Shown: positions 36,688-48,390 of the stretch, in pieces | Layout: each line of letters opens with the position of its first letter | How positions within the stretch are numbered: position 1 is the first letter of the stretch | Assembly: GCA_005784505.1 (NCBI GenBank) | Contig: VCAZ01000122.1 | Coordinates: forward strand, 65,284 to 129,283 | Direction: 5' to 3' | DNA: 64,000 nt | From: Bagarius yarrelli | Taxonomy: Eukaryota; Chordata; Actinopteri; Siluriformes; Sisoridae | The notes under the pieces: model-generated | The model's database searches: none | The model's input: only the letters and a program-made list of their open reading frames with translations | What the model was told of the DNA's origin: nothing | Translations under genes and position numbers: made by a program

Positions 36688-37042
36688 TAGATCCATCCAT
36701 CTATACCCGCTTAGTCTTAATCAGGGTCACGGGGATCTGCCGGAGTCGATCCCAGCTGTCATTGGGGCGAAAAGCCGGGGTACAACCTTGACAGGTCACC
36801 GGTCCACCGAAAGTTCAAATACAGACAAACACCCACACACTCACACTCACGCCTATGGGCATTCTATCTATCTATGTTTTTGGACTGTGAGAGGAAACTG
36901 GAGAACCCAGAGTAAACCCACGCAAGCACGGGGAGACCATGTAACGTCAACACAGAAAGACTCCTGCAGGGCATACAACACCTGGGACATACTTGCTGTG
37001 GGGCAACAGCGCTAAAACACTAAACCACCGCACTGCCCCTGA
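36688..37042 (+). mobile_element. Dispersed teleost repeat (GGGTCACGGGG...GGAGACCATG type)
   Basis: Recognisable order of conserved pieces: CCATCTATACCCGCTTAGTC, GGGTCACGGGGATCTGCC, AAAGCCGGGGTACAACC, TTTTTGGACTGTGAGAGGAA, AACCCACGCAAGCACGGGGA and ACTAAACCACCGCACTGCCCC. This is a very common interspersed repeat of fish genomes, here diverged, with a CTAT microsatellite insertion at about 36862-36873. Confidence 0.8.
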
Positions 37043-37183
37043 TGAATTATTGATGCTTATAAATTGATAAGAATGTTGTTAATGCAAATCATTTAAATCG
37101 ATTGGTGGTTTTTAATCAATGTTTTAGACTGGAGAAAAGTAAATTGCGTTTGATTTCCCAGAGAAAGAAACAGAGAGAAAGAA

Positions 37184-37231
<48 letters not shown>

Positions 37232-38378
37232 CGGGAAACACAGAGATCTAAGTGTCTGTGAGGGTGTGTAGTCACACTGAAGTGGAGTTTCTGCTTCATC
37301 ATGCAGTTTTATTAATATTTTTTTGAACAATCATTGTAACGCCCTGCCCAAAACATGACAAGCAGGTCATCAAACACACATTTTGGAGATGTGCTAACAT
37401 GCTTACTTCCTTTATTTACCAACAACAATTGGTGCGCAATAGCGTGTAAACCATTTCCACTAATCATATTCACCAAAGCGAAGCTTAACTGTTTAACCCG
37501 GTGTGCATTGCACTGCTGCAATTCACACGTAATGCCACAAATTTATTGCAACAAACAACATCGCAGTTTCTTCATGAAGTCAGTTTTTTAAACCCGCAAC
37601 GTTCACAAGCGGTTGAGTTATAAAGGGATGACTAATGGATAGGAAACAACAACAGGAGGACAGGAACCTCAACGATGTTCACATTAACGGTGATGTAAGA
37701 GAAATAAGTTATTCTGGGACTCGATGATGATTCCAAATGTCTGGGTGCCAATATTTTTATAGTAATAATAATAATATTAATAATACTGATCATATATGGA
37801 CAACACAATGTGTTGTATAGTAGCTGATAATCAGCAGCTACAGCCTTGATTCGCCACTAACGCTTTTCCCGCTTTCCCTCAGTCGTCTATAACTCAAAAT
37901 TAATGAGCTGGAACTGAGAGCCATTAACCAAACAAACAGAATTAATCTCTATACTGCTGCTCCTAAACACTCACACACACACACACACACACAGAGAGAA
38001 ATAGCCCACTATATTTACAGTACACACACACACACATACTTCTATTAATCACTCGGCTTCTGGACTACCAAATTCCTTAGAGACGGTCTAGTCCAGTCTA
38101 TGCAGCAGACAATTCCAAGCGTTTTTTGGACATGATAGATGTCAGAACAACTTTGTGAACCCTGCCCTTATTTCCAAAGGCGTAATTAGAGTTATGATGG
38201 ATGCCGGGTTATTGCTGGGTTCTGCTATACTCAGTTTTGAGTTGTGCGTGTGTGCTTTTTACGGCCCGAATTAAGAAACGCTGTTACAGGAAGGACAGAG
38301 GAACCTTCAGAAATAAGCGCCGACAACGATGTAGGGTGCTGCCGTGTGCAGCTGGAAATGACGTACTCCAGATGATGA
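37043..38378. other. Intergenic DNA with a (GA)n array
   Basis: (GA)n/(GAAA)n at about 37161-37230, (AAT)n near 37764-37786 and (CA)n at 37971-37993. The rest is unique; no gene. Confidence 0.5.
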
Positions 38379-38440
38379 ACTGGTAGCACAGTGGTTTAGG
38401 TGTTGGAATGCTGGCCAGAAGATTGTGGGTCCAAATAAAA
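38379..38440 (+). mobile_element. SINE head fragment
   Basis: GGTAGCACAGTGGTTTAGGT then GTTGGAATGCTGG and AGATTGTGGGTCCAAAT. These are the tRNA-like head with A-box-like and decayed B-box-like parts; body and tail are lost. Confidence 0.6.
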
Positions 38441-39104
38441 GTTTGATTATTAATCCAAACAAACAAAAACATTTTAGCTCATGACTGCATACGGATATGA
38501 AGTCCGATTAGTCGTAAAATCATTAAACACTTAATAATTTGTAATTACTACGGCGAGGATTATTCCAGTTACATCAATTTAATCAGATTTTTTGTCAAAT
38601 TAGTATTTCAGTATTGTTAATAAAAGTCTAACTACATTTCATTTATAATTTATTATTCCAGGTATTATTCCAAAAGTCCAACATGTCCAATTTCTCCAAA
38701 ATTAGTCCAGTTATTAGTTAAAATTAATTATTCTTTCTGGATATAAACAGTTCAATTGTTAGTTTAATTAAACTGTCTAATCAATCAATTATCCATACTT
38801 ACTATGACATAAATTTAATTAGTAGTCTAATTATATCAATTCAGTTAGATTTTCTGTCAAATTTCTAAAGCGGTTAGACGCCTGGCTACATTTTTAATGA
38901 CTGTGATTATCTAATAAAGTTACATTAAATGTCCCGTCCAATTTTTCCAATGTCAGTCTAATTATTGTAAAAAATATTTGAACAAATGTTTTATTATTTG
39001 TGACATCAGTTGGTCCGATTACCTGCCCGATTAGTATCACCGTTTCTCATGCAGTTACATGTCTAATTATATTTACAATTGCTCATTTAATTAAGTCAGA
39101 AGTT

Positions 39105-39305
39105 TGGACGCAGCACACTGATTAAGGTGTGGACTGTTGATCGATTCAGTAGAGCATAGGTTCAATTCCCAGGACCAAAATTTTGCTACTGCTGGGCTCC
39201 CAAGCAAGGCCCTTAAACCTCAACTGCTCAGTTATGTTTTCAAAAATAAAATAAATGTAATTTACTCTGGATGAGGACGTCTGCCAAATGCCAGAAATGT
39301 AACCG
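39105..39305 (+). mobile_element. tRNA-derived SINE, near full length
   Basis: Head (GATTAAGGTGTGGACTG), B-box-like AGGTTCAATTCCCAGG, body CTGCTGGGCTCCCAAGCAAG and AACCTCAACTGCTCAG, and tail TTTACTCTGGATGAGGACGT followed by CTGCCAAATGCCAG. It shows the whole order of the commonest SINE in the window, sense on +. Confidence 0.8.
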
Positions 39306-39877
39306 TCTAATCCAGTCATTCATGTGGATGTTCCCCTGGCGCTGGAACCGTCCCTGCGTGTTCCTGGACTGTTTTGGACTGCATGTGAAGCCGAGTGTGC
39401 TGAAATCATTATTATTATTTAATAGTCCGTCAAGTGTTCACGCTCGCGCCGATAAATCACGCGATTCGGTTACGCTGGCTTCTCCAGGCTACTGGGAAAC
39501 TCCTGCGCCACACACGCAGCCCGAATAAAAATCACTCGTCTCTTTTCTTCTCCAGCGCCTTTTTTACACCGCTCGGAGTGATAACTGATTGTTTTTTTGA
39601 AAAGCATCTCTGGTCAAAGACGGAAGCTCTGGAAAATCCGGCCCCTCCAACCGCCTAAACCGCCGCACGCTTGTTTACGGGTACAGTGATGGTGTTTGTT
39701 TTAAAAGAGGTCATAAATAGTCAAGGACTTGCGTTTAATCAGTCAGACCCAATAAAAGCCGGCACCAAGGCGCGAGAGGAAAAAGCACACACACCGGAAA
39801 AAAACCCAGAGAGAGTCGACCTGCCAGGTTCAGGAGATTTCAAGAGGATCGCTTTCGACTTGGCTGCTGTACATTTA

Positions 39878-39879
<2 letters not shown>
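39306..39879. other. Unique GC-balanced block, no gene recognised
   Basis: Non-repetitive DNA with CpGs; frames of 74-99 codons overlap on + without a recognisable domain. Confidence 0.25.
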
Positions 39880-39932
<53 letters not shown>

Positions 39933-39940
39933 ACACACAC
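39880..39940. repeat. (CA)n microsatellite, about 30 units
   Basis: Almost pure dinucleotide array with one TA interruption. Confidence 0.95.
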
Positions 39941-40026
39941 CCCATATGTGCTGCTGTTTCCATTTGCTAACTGGACATGAGCATTTGGAGATCCCCGCAC
40001 CGCAGCACTCAACATTCCAGTGCGGT

Positions 40027-40850
40027 TATCATCATCATCATCATCATCATCATCATCTCACTTCCTCATCTCCATGCTTACCATCCTCATCACCCATTGT
40101 CCTCACCCTCATCATCCTCACTCCCCTTACTCTAATCATCCTCCTCAATGCTATCTTCATCCTTCTACTCACCATCCCCATTATCCTAACTATACTCATC
40201 ATCCTCACTTTCCTCACTTTTATCTTCACCATCCTTATCATCATGCTCACCAATTATTCATCCTCTTCACCTCAAATGACCATGCTCATCATCCTCATCC
40301 TCCTCACTCTCATCAACCTCATCATCTTTAGTAATCACCATCCTCACCCTCCTCAGTCTCATTACAGCCTCATCGTCATCCTTCTCACTAATCACCAGCC
40401 TCACCATCCTCAGTCTCATCAGTGTCATTCTCACTTATTACCATCCTCTTCCTTCTCACCATCCTCATCATCCTCAGTAAATCACTATCCACCCCCTCCT
40501 CAGTCTCATTACAGCCTCATCATCATCATCCTCACTAATCACCATCCTCTTAACCCTCATTATCCTCAATGTCATCCATGTCACGATCCTCACTCTTTTC
40601 CCTGTCACTGTCATCCTCATCCTCCTCACCACCCTCACAATCTTTCCTCATCACCATCCTCATCATTCTCATTTTCCTCACTGTCTTTAACATCCCGATT
40701 GTCCTCTTCATCTTCGTCAAAACTCATCTTAGTCATACTCATACTGATTATAGTTATTATCCTTATCTTCATTCTTATCTTTCTCTTACCCCAATATGCA
40801 TTCTTTTCCTTTGGTCACCTATCTCTTACCACAGGCTTATGATTGTCACT
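40027..40850 (+). repeat. TCATCC/CCTCA-type low-complexity array
   Basis: About 820 bases of pyrimidine-rich DNA built from CATCATCA, CATCCTCA and CACCATCCTCA units. All frames are largely open. The 298-codon frame (39946-40842) of Ile/Leu/Pro/His is an artefact. Ends in (CT)n at 40862-40890. Confidence 0.9.
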
Positions 40851-40857
40851 TTTTCCG

Positions 40858-40890
<33 letters not shown>

Positions 40891-41201
40891 GCAATTGACT
40901 AACTCTCAAGCTGGGTTCAGTATAAACACTGTGTAAAAAATGTAAAGCTGCGTTCAGGAAGTGCCAGACGGTATTTGTAATATGTCAGGTTGTGTGATTA
41001 TTGTGTGTGTGTGAGTGTGTTTAAACAGGAAGCTTCAACACAGATACACAATCATGCACCGGACGCTATTTTTCTCTTTCTCTGGTTTATCTATTGTTTA
41101 GAAGAATTGTCCTGATTGTTAAACTTTTGAGAGTTTTTTTTTACTTGGATTTTATGAACACTGCATTACTAAGCTACAACTACTCACTGCTCAGTGTGTG
41201 T

Positions 41202-41236
<35 letters not shown>

Positions 41237-41459
41237 AGATTTTTAAACTTGGATTTTGTGTGTGTCCTGTTGTTTAGCTCGGCACAAACACCATTTGAAA
41301 AACACTCTCTTACTCTCTCTGCTGCTTCCTGTCTCCGAAGCAAGCCAGGTGCTGGAAGGCGATCATCACACTCAGCTGGGAGAGAAGCTTCACACTCGTT
41401 CCTCACAGATGTTAAAGACCCCAAAGTCCAAATACATATTTAAAAATAAAGAACAACTT
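40891..41459. other. Intergenic DNA with (GT)n
   Basis: (GT)n at about 41193-41235; no gene seen. Confidence 0.5.
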
Positions 41460-42340
41460 GAGGAACAGAAATGAGTCTGGGGGTTCAATTTCTCCAGGGT
41501 TCTACTCTGTTCTATTTCATTCTGTCATCCATCTCTGGTCTATTCCTACTCTATTCCTGTTCCTGGATTCTTTTCTGTTCTTTTCCTGGGTTCTGCTCCA
41601 TTCTATTCCCGTTCATGGATCCTTCCCTGTTCCATTCCTGGGTTCTTCACCATTCTATTCCTGTTCCTGGATCCCTCCCTGTTCTACTCCTAGGTTCCTT
41701 ACCATTCTAGTCCTGTTCCTGTATCCTCCCTGTTCTACTTCTGGGTTCTTTACCATTTTATTCCTGTTCCTGGATCCTTACCTGTTCTATCCCTATAGTT
41801 ATTCATCATTTTTATTCTTGTTCCTGGATCCTCCTGTTCTGCTCCTGGGTTCTTCACCATTCTATTCCTGTTCCTGGATCCTTCCATGTTCTATTCCTAG
41901 GTTCTTCACCATTCTATGCCTGTTCCAGGAGTTTTCTTTGTTCTTTTCTTGAATTTTACTCAGATCTATTCATCCTTCGCCATTCTATTTCTGGTTTCGA
42001 TCTTTTCCTGTCGCTTTTGGTTCTGCTCTGTTCTATTTTTGTGTTTTCTCCATCTGTCGATTCTGCTCTGTTTTATTTCTGTTATTAGGGTTCTGCTCTA
42101 CTTTTATTCCTGTTAAAAGTATGTGCATGTGCTACTTTTTTTAATGCCTGTACCTCAGTTCTGATCTGTTAAATATTAGGGTTCTACTCTGTTCTGTCTC
42201 CGGGTTTCTCTGTCCGTCAGTTCTCCTCTGTTTTATTCTTGTGTTCTGTTTTTGTTTGTTCTGTTTTATTCTGGGTTCTGCTCTGGTCTATTGCTGTCCC
42301 TGTGTTTTGTTGGGTTCTGTTTAGTCCTTTCTTTTATCTT
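41460..42340 (+). repeat. TTCCTG-rich region with a 52-bp minisatellite
   Basis: At about 41545-41935 the unit GGATCCTTCCCTGTTCTATT (start of a 52-bp period that continues with CCTGGGTTCTTCACC) recurs about seven times with substitutions and small indels. Beyond that it decays into TTCTGCTCTGTTCTATT low complexity. Strong pyrimidine/T bias on the + strand. Confidence 0.85.
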
Positions 42341-42389
42341 CAGTAATTTTGGAGGTCTTAAGTGTTCTCTTCTCTCTCCACCAGCTGCA

Positions 42390-42392
<3 letters not shown>

Positions 42393-42441
<49 letters not shown>

Positions 42442-42450
42442 TGTGTGTAC
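42393..42450. repeat. (GT)n microsatellite
   Basis: Nearly pure array of about 28 units with a GA interruption near the end. Confidence 0.95.
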
Positions 42451-42839
42451 ACTGTTGTAAACAGCCCTCAAGATAAAACGCCGGGTGTTTATTATTCCAG
42501 CCGGGACATTTGGGGGTGGTTCAGGTCTCAGTAGTAAAAACAGGTGGTGTGACTGAAAAAAGGGAGCAGTGAGATGAGAAAGGAGTGTAAGAAAAAGAGC
42601 GAAGAAAAGAGAGATAGGAGGGAAAGAAAAAGAGAGAAGGGAGGCAAGAAGAACCTGAACCTGGGAGAAAAATAAATTAAGCCAAATAAATTAAGCCACG
42701 CTGCGGAATGTTCCGATTAGTATAAGGGGCGGAGCTATTCAAATAAACAACAGTGCAAACGAGAGCTGATCTACTTCAGGTGCAGATTAGTAGAGGAAAA
42801 ATTTCCACTTTCAAAAGGTTCTGCTCAATTCTGCTTTTA

Positions 42840-44460
42840 ATTCCTGGTTCTATTTCATCACTCGATTATGCTGTATTTGATCCGTTCCTGTGTCCTGCAT
42901 CTATCGCGTGTGTTTTGTTCTTGTCTTGTCTTGTTTGGTCAATCTGTTTATGCTCTGTATGGTTTTGATCCCATCCCCAGGCACTGTTCTGTTCTGTTCT
43001 GGGTTGCACTGTTTTATACTGTTCTATGATGTTCTTTGTGTTCTTCTGTTCCTCGTTTCCTGTAGTGGGTTTTCTTCTTCTTTGTTGCTCAGCCCAGTGT
43101 TTTGCTCCGTTTTTCTGCTAATGTTCTTGTTCTGTTCTTAGCAGGTTCTGCCTAGTTTTGTTTCTGAATTTTGATGTATTTCCATTTTCTCTGTTCTTCT
43201 CAGTTCTGATCCTATGTTTGGTTCAGAAAAACTTCTAGAAGCTGTTTGGTGTTCTACCGTTAACCCGTTTTGTGTTCCTACCGGATTGCTCTGTGACTAC
43301 TCCTACGTTTGACTGATTCTGCTCCTTTGTTTTGCCTCTGTGATCCTCCCGACACCATGTTTTTCCAGATTTTTTTTCTAGTGTTCCTCTCAGTTCTGTT
43401 TCTGTGTTCGGCACCTGCATTCTGCATGGTTCTTCTGTCGCATTTTCCTTGCTTCTGCACCGTTCTGCTCCCATGTTCTACTTCTCTGTTTTACCTGTTT
43501 CTGTTAATGTTCTTATTTCTGCTCCTGTGTTCTGCTCGGTTCCGTCCCCTTGTTTATTCCGGTTCTGTCCCGATTTTTTTTTTAACTCTGGGGATAACAA
43601 AACTTGCTGCAAGATTAATACAAAGGGATGATCTAACTGTGATCTAACTCCTGGATGTCTGTGAGGAAATCTCTCTCTAATAGAACCCGTCCTGGAACGC
43701 TGTCTGAGACTCGGGGACGCCATGTGTCATACAGGGTTTGTCTCCCCTCTGTGACCAAACTTACAAACTGCACTCTACACATACACACACACACACACAC
43801 ACACAGTGCAGCTTTACCAGACTACTGTATAGAAGACCCATCATGTACTGTGTAGTGGCCCTGTGTTCGTTTTAGTTCCTGTTCCTTTCCGCATGTTCTT
43901 TTCAGACCCTCTCCCCTGTACTTTATTTGCACTCTGAGTCCTGAAGTTTAGCCTGGTTTCTGTTCTCCGTCCCCATGTTTGGCTTTGTTCCTGTTCCTCT
44001 TCCTGAAGTTCCACTTGGTTCCTGTTTCCCTTTTTTAAGTTTCTCTCACTTCCTGTTTTAATTCCTAAAATTCCAGTTATTTCCTGTTCTCCTTCCTAAA
44101 ATTCCGATTAGTTCCTGTTCTCTGTCTCTGTGTTTTGCTTGGTTCCTGTTCTTTGTCCCTGTGTTTTGCTCAGTTTCTATTCTCTGTCCCCGTGTTTTGC
44201 TCGGTTCCTGTTCTCTGTCCTGGTGTTCTGCTTGGTTGCGTTTTTGTATCCTCATGTTCTTCTCAGTCCCTGCTGTGTTTTCATGTTCCACTCTGTTTTT
44301 TTCCTATTCCTGTTCCACTGTTTCCTTTTGGTTCCTCTGATTGACACATTTCCCCCCCAGTGTTTTGGACTGTTCTGTCTGTCTGCGTGTTTCCAGATTT
44401 TGGCCTTAGGTTTTGTTTTGTCCCCTTTCTGGTCCTTGTGTTTTCCTTTTAATTCATTTT
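42840..44460 (+). repeat. TTCTG/GGTTCCTG low-complexity region
   Basis: T-rich DNA dominated by GTTCTG, TTCCTG and CTGTTCT. A clear 30-31-bp tandem unit (GGTTCCTGTTCTCTGTCCC then TGTGTTTTGCT) occurs about four times at 44112-44240. (CA)n at 43779-43805. Long open frames here are repeat artefacts. Confidence 0.8.
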
Positions 44461-44530
44461 TATTTCTATAGCGCTTTTAACAGCAGACCTTGTCTTAAAG
44501 CAGCTTTACACAGACTGCCGTAACAGTGAA
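44455..44530 (+). repeat. Interspersed repeat, TATAGCGCTTTTAACA type
   Basis: Contains TTTCTATAGCGCTTTTAACA and TCTTAAAGCAGCTTTACACA, a short dispersed repeat common in fish. Confidence 0.55.
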
Positions 44531-45107
44531 AAGTGTCCGTTCGTCTCTAATCAGCAAGCCGGAGGCGACTGTGGCAAAAATAACTTAAAAAGTGAACGAA
44601 ACAGGAGAACCCTGTAGAGCAGAGCTTTCTGCTTGGAAAGGAAGTGTTAATCTGAAGCTCCTGAAGCGGCTCTGAGCGATCACCTCGCCTGCGTTTATTT
44701 TTCATTCTGAAACCAGCCGGAGAACGTAGAGATCATTCTAGAACACATAAACGGGGAGATTAGTCAGTTTACAGTTTCTATTAGCAATGCGGTGGATTTC
44801 TGGCGCCGATTAGTGCGAAACGCTTTCGTAACGCTTTACAGCTGTGAAGTGCAAAACATAGCAGGATTAAAATACCCGACCTCACCCTACAGCCCAGAAA
44901 TTATGAATCACAGGAACCCAGATAGAAGGATTTGTTTCTCTTGTCATTCTTTCCTCGCTTTGTAAAAGCAAACAGTCGCATGCAAGCACTCCAGCGAGTT
45001 TACACGTGTTTAGCGTGCTTGGGAACTCAACGCTAATTGCTACCGAGGTAGCGACTTTTTCCGATTCGATAGTCAGAACCGCGTTAGTTTTATGAGAAGG
45101 GATGTGT
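44531..45107. other. Unique GC-balanced block
   Basis: Non-repetitive, contains ATTAGTCAGTTTACAGTTTC-type TAAT-rich segments. No coding frame is recognised. Confidence 0.25.
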
Positions 45108-45320
45108 TGCAGCAGAACAACAAACGTGAGAACTTCTAAACATGATCAATGCTGGAATTCGCTCTTCTGTAATGAATTACAAATAAATAAACCGACATAG
45201 AGATCCTGGCAGCTAACGGCTAACAAATACCATCAGCAGTTGTAGCTAATCAAGTTTATGGGATGAGTCAAAGATGAACAACACGTGAACTTTGGCCTTT
45301 GCAGCACTTTTACTAAGCAA
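45108..45320 (+). repeat. Homologous block (pairs with 51200-51415)
   Basis: GCTGGAATTCGCTCTTCTGTAATG at 45151 corresponds to GCTGGAATTCGGCCTTCTCTAATG at 51236. The order continues with ATTACAAATAAATAA versus ATTATAAATAAATAA, AACCGA, GGCAGCTAACGGCTAACAA versus GCGAGCTAATGGCTAACAA, TAATC, GTCAAAG, and GTGAAC versus GTGACC. Diverged but collinear over about 200 bases. Confidence 0.6.
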
Positions 45321-46140
45321 GTAATGTAAATAATATCCAGATCAAGAAACAAAAGAAGGACAGAGAATTAGAACAAAGAGAAGGGCTAAAAAAAAAACAA
45401 AAAAAAACAAAAAAAAAAACAAGAACCAAACAACAAACCAAACCCAGAACTGAAGTCAACGTAAACCAGAATTCTAGTCAGAAACTCAAGAACACAACTT
45501 CAAAAAAAAACCCCAGCAAACATTCATTAAGATGAGCACTAAAACCTAGAATCGAAGCCAAAACTAAACCCTGAATACCAAAACCGAAATATAAATAAAA
45601 AGAACAAGAAAAGTTAAGCTACTGACTGGTGATCAGAAGATCATGGGTTCCGTACCAGTTGTCACTGCCGCGCACCTGATCCAAGGCCCTAACCCTCAAC
45701 TGTACACTTGGATAAATGAGAGAAATCTAAGTCACTGTGAATAAGGGCGTCTCCCGAATAGTAAAAAATGTAAATGGAAAGGAAAATTACACCAACGAAA
45801 AAAAAAGCGGAAACAGAACATCAAAATAAGTATAAAGGTGCAAATGTCGGAACCTAAGTGCGCACCAAAACTAATTCCGGCCTCGGAAAACAAAAACAGA
45901 CCAAGAACCGTCAACCTAAAAAAGACAGAACCATAAACAAAACCCTCGGCCAAAATCCAGCTGCTGACGAAAACCATAACCAGACCCTGAACTGGACCGG
46001 AGACAAGAATGTGGAACAGAAGCAAAACCAGAACTAACAGAACAGACAAACTGGAACCAAAAGCAGTATGATGAGCAGAACCAGAGTAATGCTGCATGAA
46101 TGCTCTTCAAAGCACTGAAATGCAAGAACCAACTACAATC
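45321..46140 (-). repeat. AACCAGAAC-rich low-complexity region
   Basis: A-rich + strand with AACCAGAAC, AAACCAGAACTAACAG and CAAAAACAGACC strings. These are the reverse complement of the TTCTG/GGTTCTG repeats at 41.5-44.5 kb. A SINE interrupts it. Confidence 0.65.
45618..45776 (+). mobile_element. tRNA-derived SINE, diverged
   Basis: Head decayed (GACTGGTGATCAGAAGATCA), B-box-like GGGTTCCGTACC, body CCAAGGCCCTAACCCTCAAC, tail GTCACTGTGAATAAGGGCGT and CTCCCGAATAG. Confidence 0.65.
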
Positions 46141-46235
46141 CTCTGTGTTCTATTAAAATCATAATCAACAGTGTGTTACTGACTAAGGTTTTGGTTATAC
46201 CACTGGATCTTTCAAGAGAGTGGAGAACTGCCAAG

Positions 46236-46294
46236 AAGGAGAAGAACAAGAAGGAGAAGAAGAAGAAGAAGAAGAAGAAGGAGAGAAGAAGCAG
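46236..46294 (+). repeat. (GAA)n microsatellite
   Basis: GAAGAA units with AAC and GGA interruptions, continuing into AGCAGAAG. Confidence 0.85.
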
Positions 46295-46699
46295 AAGACT
46301 GCTGGATTTTACATGTTTACGTTCCACATTGTCGTGGGAATAAAGTCATTTCCTCTTAATGGGGTTTGCTGACTTTTAGATCACTGTTCTAGCTGACGTT
46401 TCCTCCCCAAAACAACAGCTAGAGCTCTGTTCCTTATGGTCCGAGGGGAACGATATTCCTTCCAGATGCATCTCAAAGGGTTTCGGATAGAATTGAAACA
46501 ATCCGACTCTTTAAAAAAAAAAAAAAAACCTTGTCCCGGTCCTCCAACCCACACTTAGACAGGTCAAAAGGAGGTCTCGGTTCTCCAATGATTTACCGCT
46601 GGAACTTACATCCGCCTAAAAGCAGATTTTTTACGATTGAAGCACCGGGGCTTGGCAAAAACACCCCTCGGAATATTACCGGGTTCCATAATCCCGCCA

Positions 46700-46872
46700 C
46701 TTACATGTAACAGCTTTTAGCAGACATCCTTATCCAGAGTGAGTTAACTTTATCTCTCTTATACAACTGAGCAACTGGGGCCTTGTTCAGGGGCCCGACA
46801 GTGGTGATGCTGGGAACCAAACCGCAGTCCTCCAGATAGCAGTCCAACACCTTAACCACTGAGCCACCAATT
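46700..46872 (-). mobile_element. tRNA-derived SINE, near full length
   Basis: Minus copy with head complement AACACCTTAACCACTGAGCC, a decayed B-box region and tail TAGCAGACATCCTTATCCAG. The body has a small deletion in the GGGCCTTGCTCAGGGGCCC module. Confidence 0.75.
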
Positions 46873-47590
46873 CTCATCAAAAACCAACCCACTAGAAACA
46901 GAACCACAACCAAAGGAGTAAAAGTCAAAAAGGAAGGAAGACCAGGACAAGACCAAGTGGGACAGGGCTGGACGGAAAACTAACACCAAATCTTTGTTAA
47001 GGCTACAAAGCTGTCTTGTGTCTGAATGATTTAAATTTGCTTGAAACGTTTACATAGTAACAAATCCCCAAAACGTACAAATGATAAACTTTTACTCGAT
47101 TATTAATCAACAAATCACGTGATCTGGAGGGCAGGAAGTGATTTTTCTGTACAGGATTTGCAACAAATGTTCTGTCTAGTTTGCAATAATTCATGGCGTT
47201 TTAACGGACCTTTAAGAAAGTAACGGTACCAATCGGAAAGCTACTATCACATGGCACAGCAGCGTTGATCGGTTGTTATTGGGTTAATCGACGAAACGTT
47301 ACTCAAACTGGCAAAAAAAGGTCAATCCTTGGTATCAAAGGTCGATGAACTATTAGTTTTTTGGTGTGAAAGGATGTCTGGAGGTAAAGGTTGTTGCATA
47401 TCAACCCTGTCAGATGGCAAGCAAATATTTTAGTTCAGCTGAAAATTGGCTCCTTTTTATAATGTAATGATCACAGGTGATTTTCTGTATAAATCTATTT
47501 GGAAATATCACCAAACTGCTACAATACAGACTTTCCTCCATGTCTTCGAGTCGTTTTTTTACTTCCTGCCCTCAAAAGCTAAAAAAGGGC
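46873..47590. other. Intergenic AT-rich DNA, no gene seen
   Basis: Unique sequence; no coding signal. Confidence 0.4.
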
Positions 47591-48349
47591 GTGAAAGGAG
47601 AACTGGGTTCTGCAGTGTGTGTGTGTGTGTTTCAGGTCTTTATCGGCCACCAGGAGCCCCACGCTGCAAGATCAGCAGCTAAATGGAAACTCAACGCTGC
47701 TTCAACTTGAAACACACTGCTGTGTGTGTGTGTGTGTGTAAAAGAGAGTGTGTTTTTTGCTCTTCACATTAATTTTAACTTGCTTTAAGGTTGATTGTGA
47801 ATTTCTAGTAAACGTTCCCACGAAAAAGGGAGTGAAGGAAGCACGCACACACACGCGCACACACACACACACACACACACACATTTGTAACTCGATCCAT
47901 CTGAAGGTAAAAAGAATAAAACGCACATTTTTTGTAAAACACACACAGTTCTTCTTGGCTTGACCTTCTCGTTTTTTCCAGACCTCCCAGGCTTTAGAAG
48001 TAGGAATGAGGTTCTGCGAGTTGAACCATGGTACTTTAGCACGATTGTGTGGTTCACACACACACAGACACACACACGTGAGAGAGAACTGGCCTGACCT
48101 CCACCTCAACTCCTGCACCATGATTAAAGGAGACCATGCTGATGTTCTCGGCCTGGTTTCTACTATGATCTCTCTCTCTCTCACACACACTCACACACAC
48201 ACACACCCCAAACCCACATTTCTGCTATGACCTTAAGGGCCAACAGAAGCAGATCAGCTACCAGATCCATCCACTCAACCTTTTAGCTGGAGGTCAGCAA
48301 TAATCACACACTCACATGTGTGAACTTATGATAAAATGCAGGTATATAC

Positions 48350-48388
<39 letters not shown>

Positions 48389-48390
48389 CA
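47591..48390. repeat. CA/GT microsatellite cluster
   Basis: (GT)n at about 47616-47631 and 47720-47739, CA arrays at 47842-47883, 48055-48077, 48182-48206 and 48353-48387, with unique DNA between. No gene. Confidence 0.8.

Noticed and set aside
39946..40842. 298-codon plus-strand open frame
   Set aside because: Lies on a TCATCC-type low-complexity array; parallel frames are also open, and composition is only Ile, Leu, Pro, His, Ser.
43309..43647. Hydrophobic 112-codon frame resembling a membrane protein
   Set aside because: Phe/Leu/Cys/Ser content comes from TTCTG-type repeats across the whole region.
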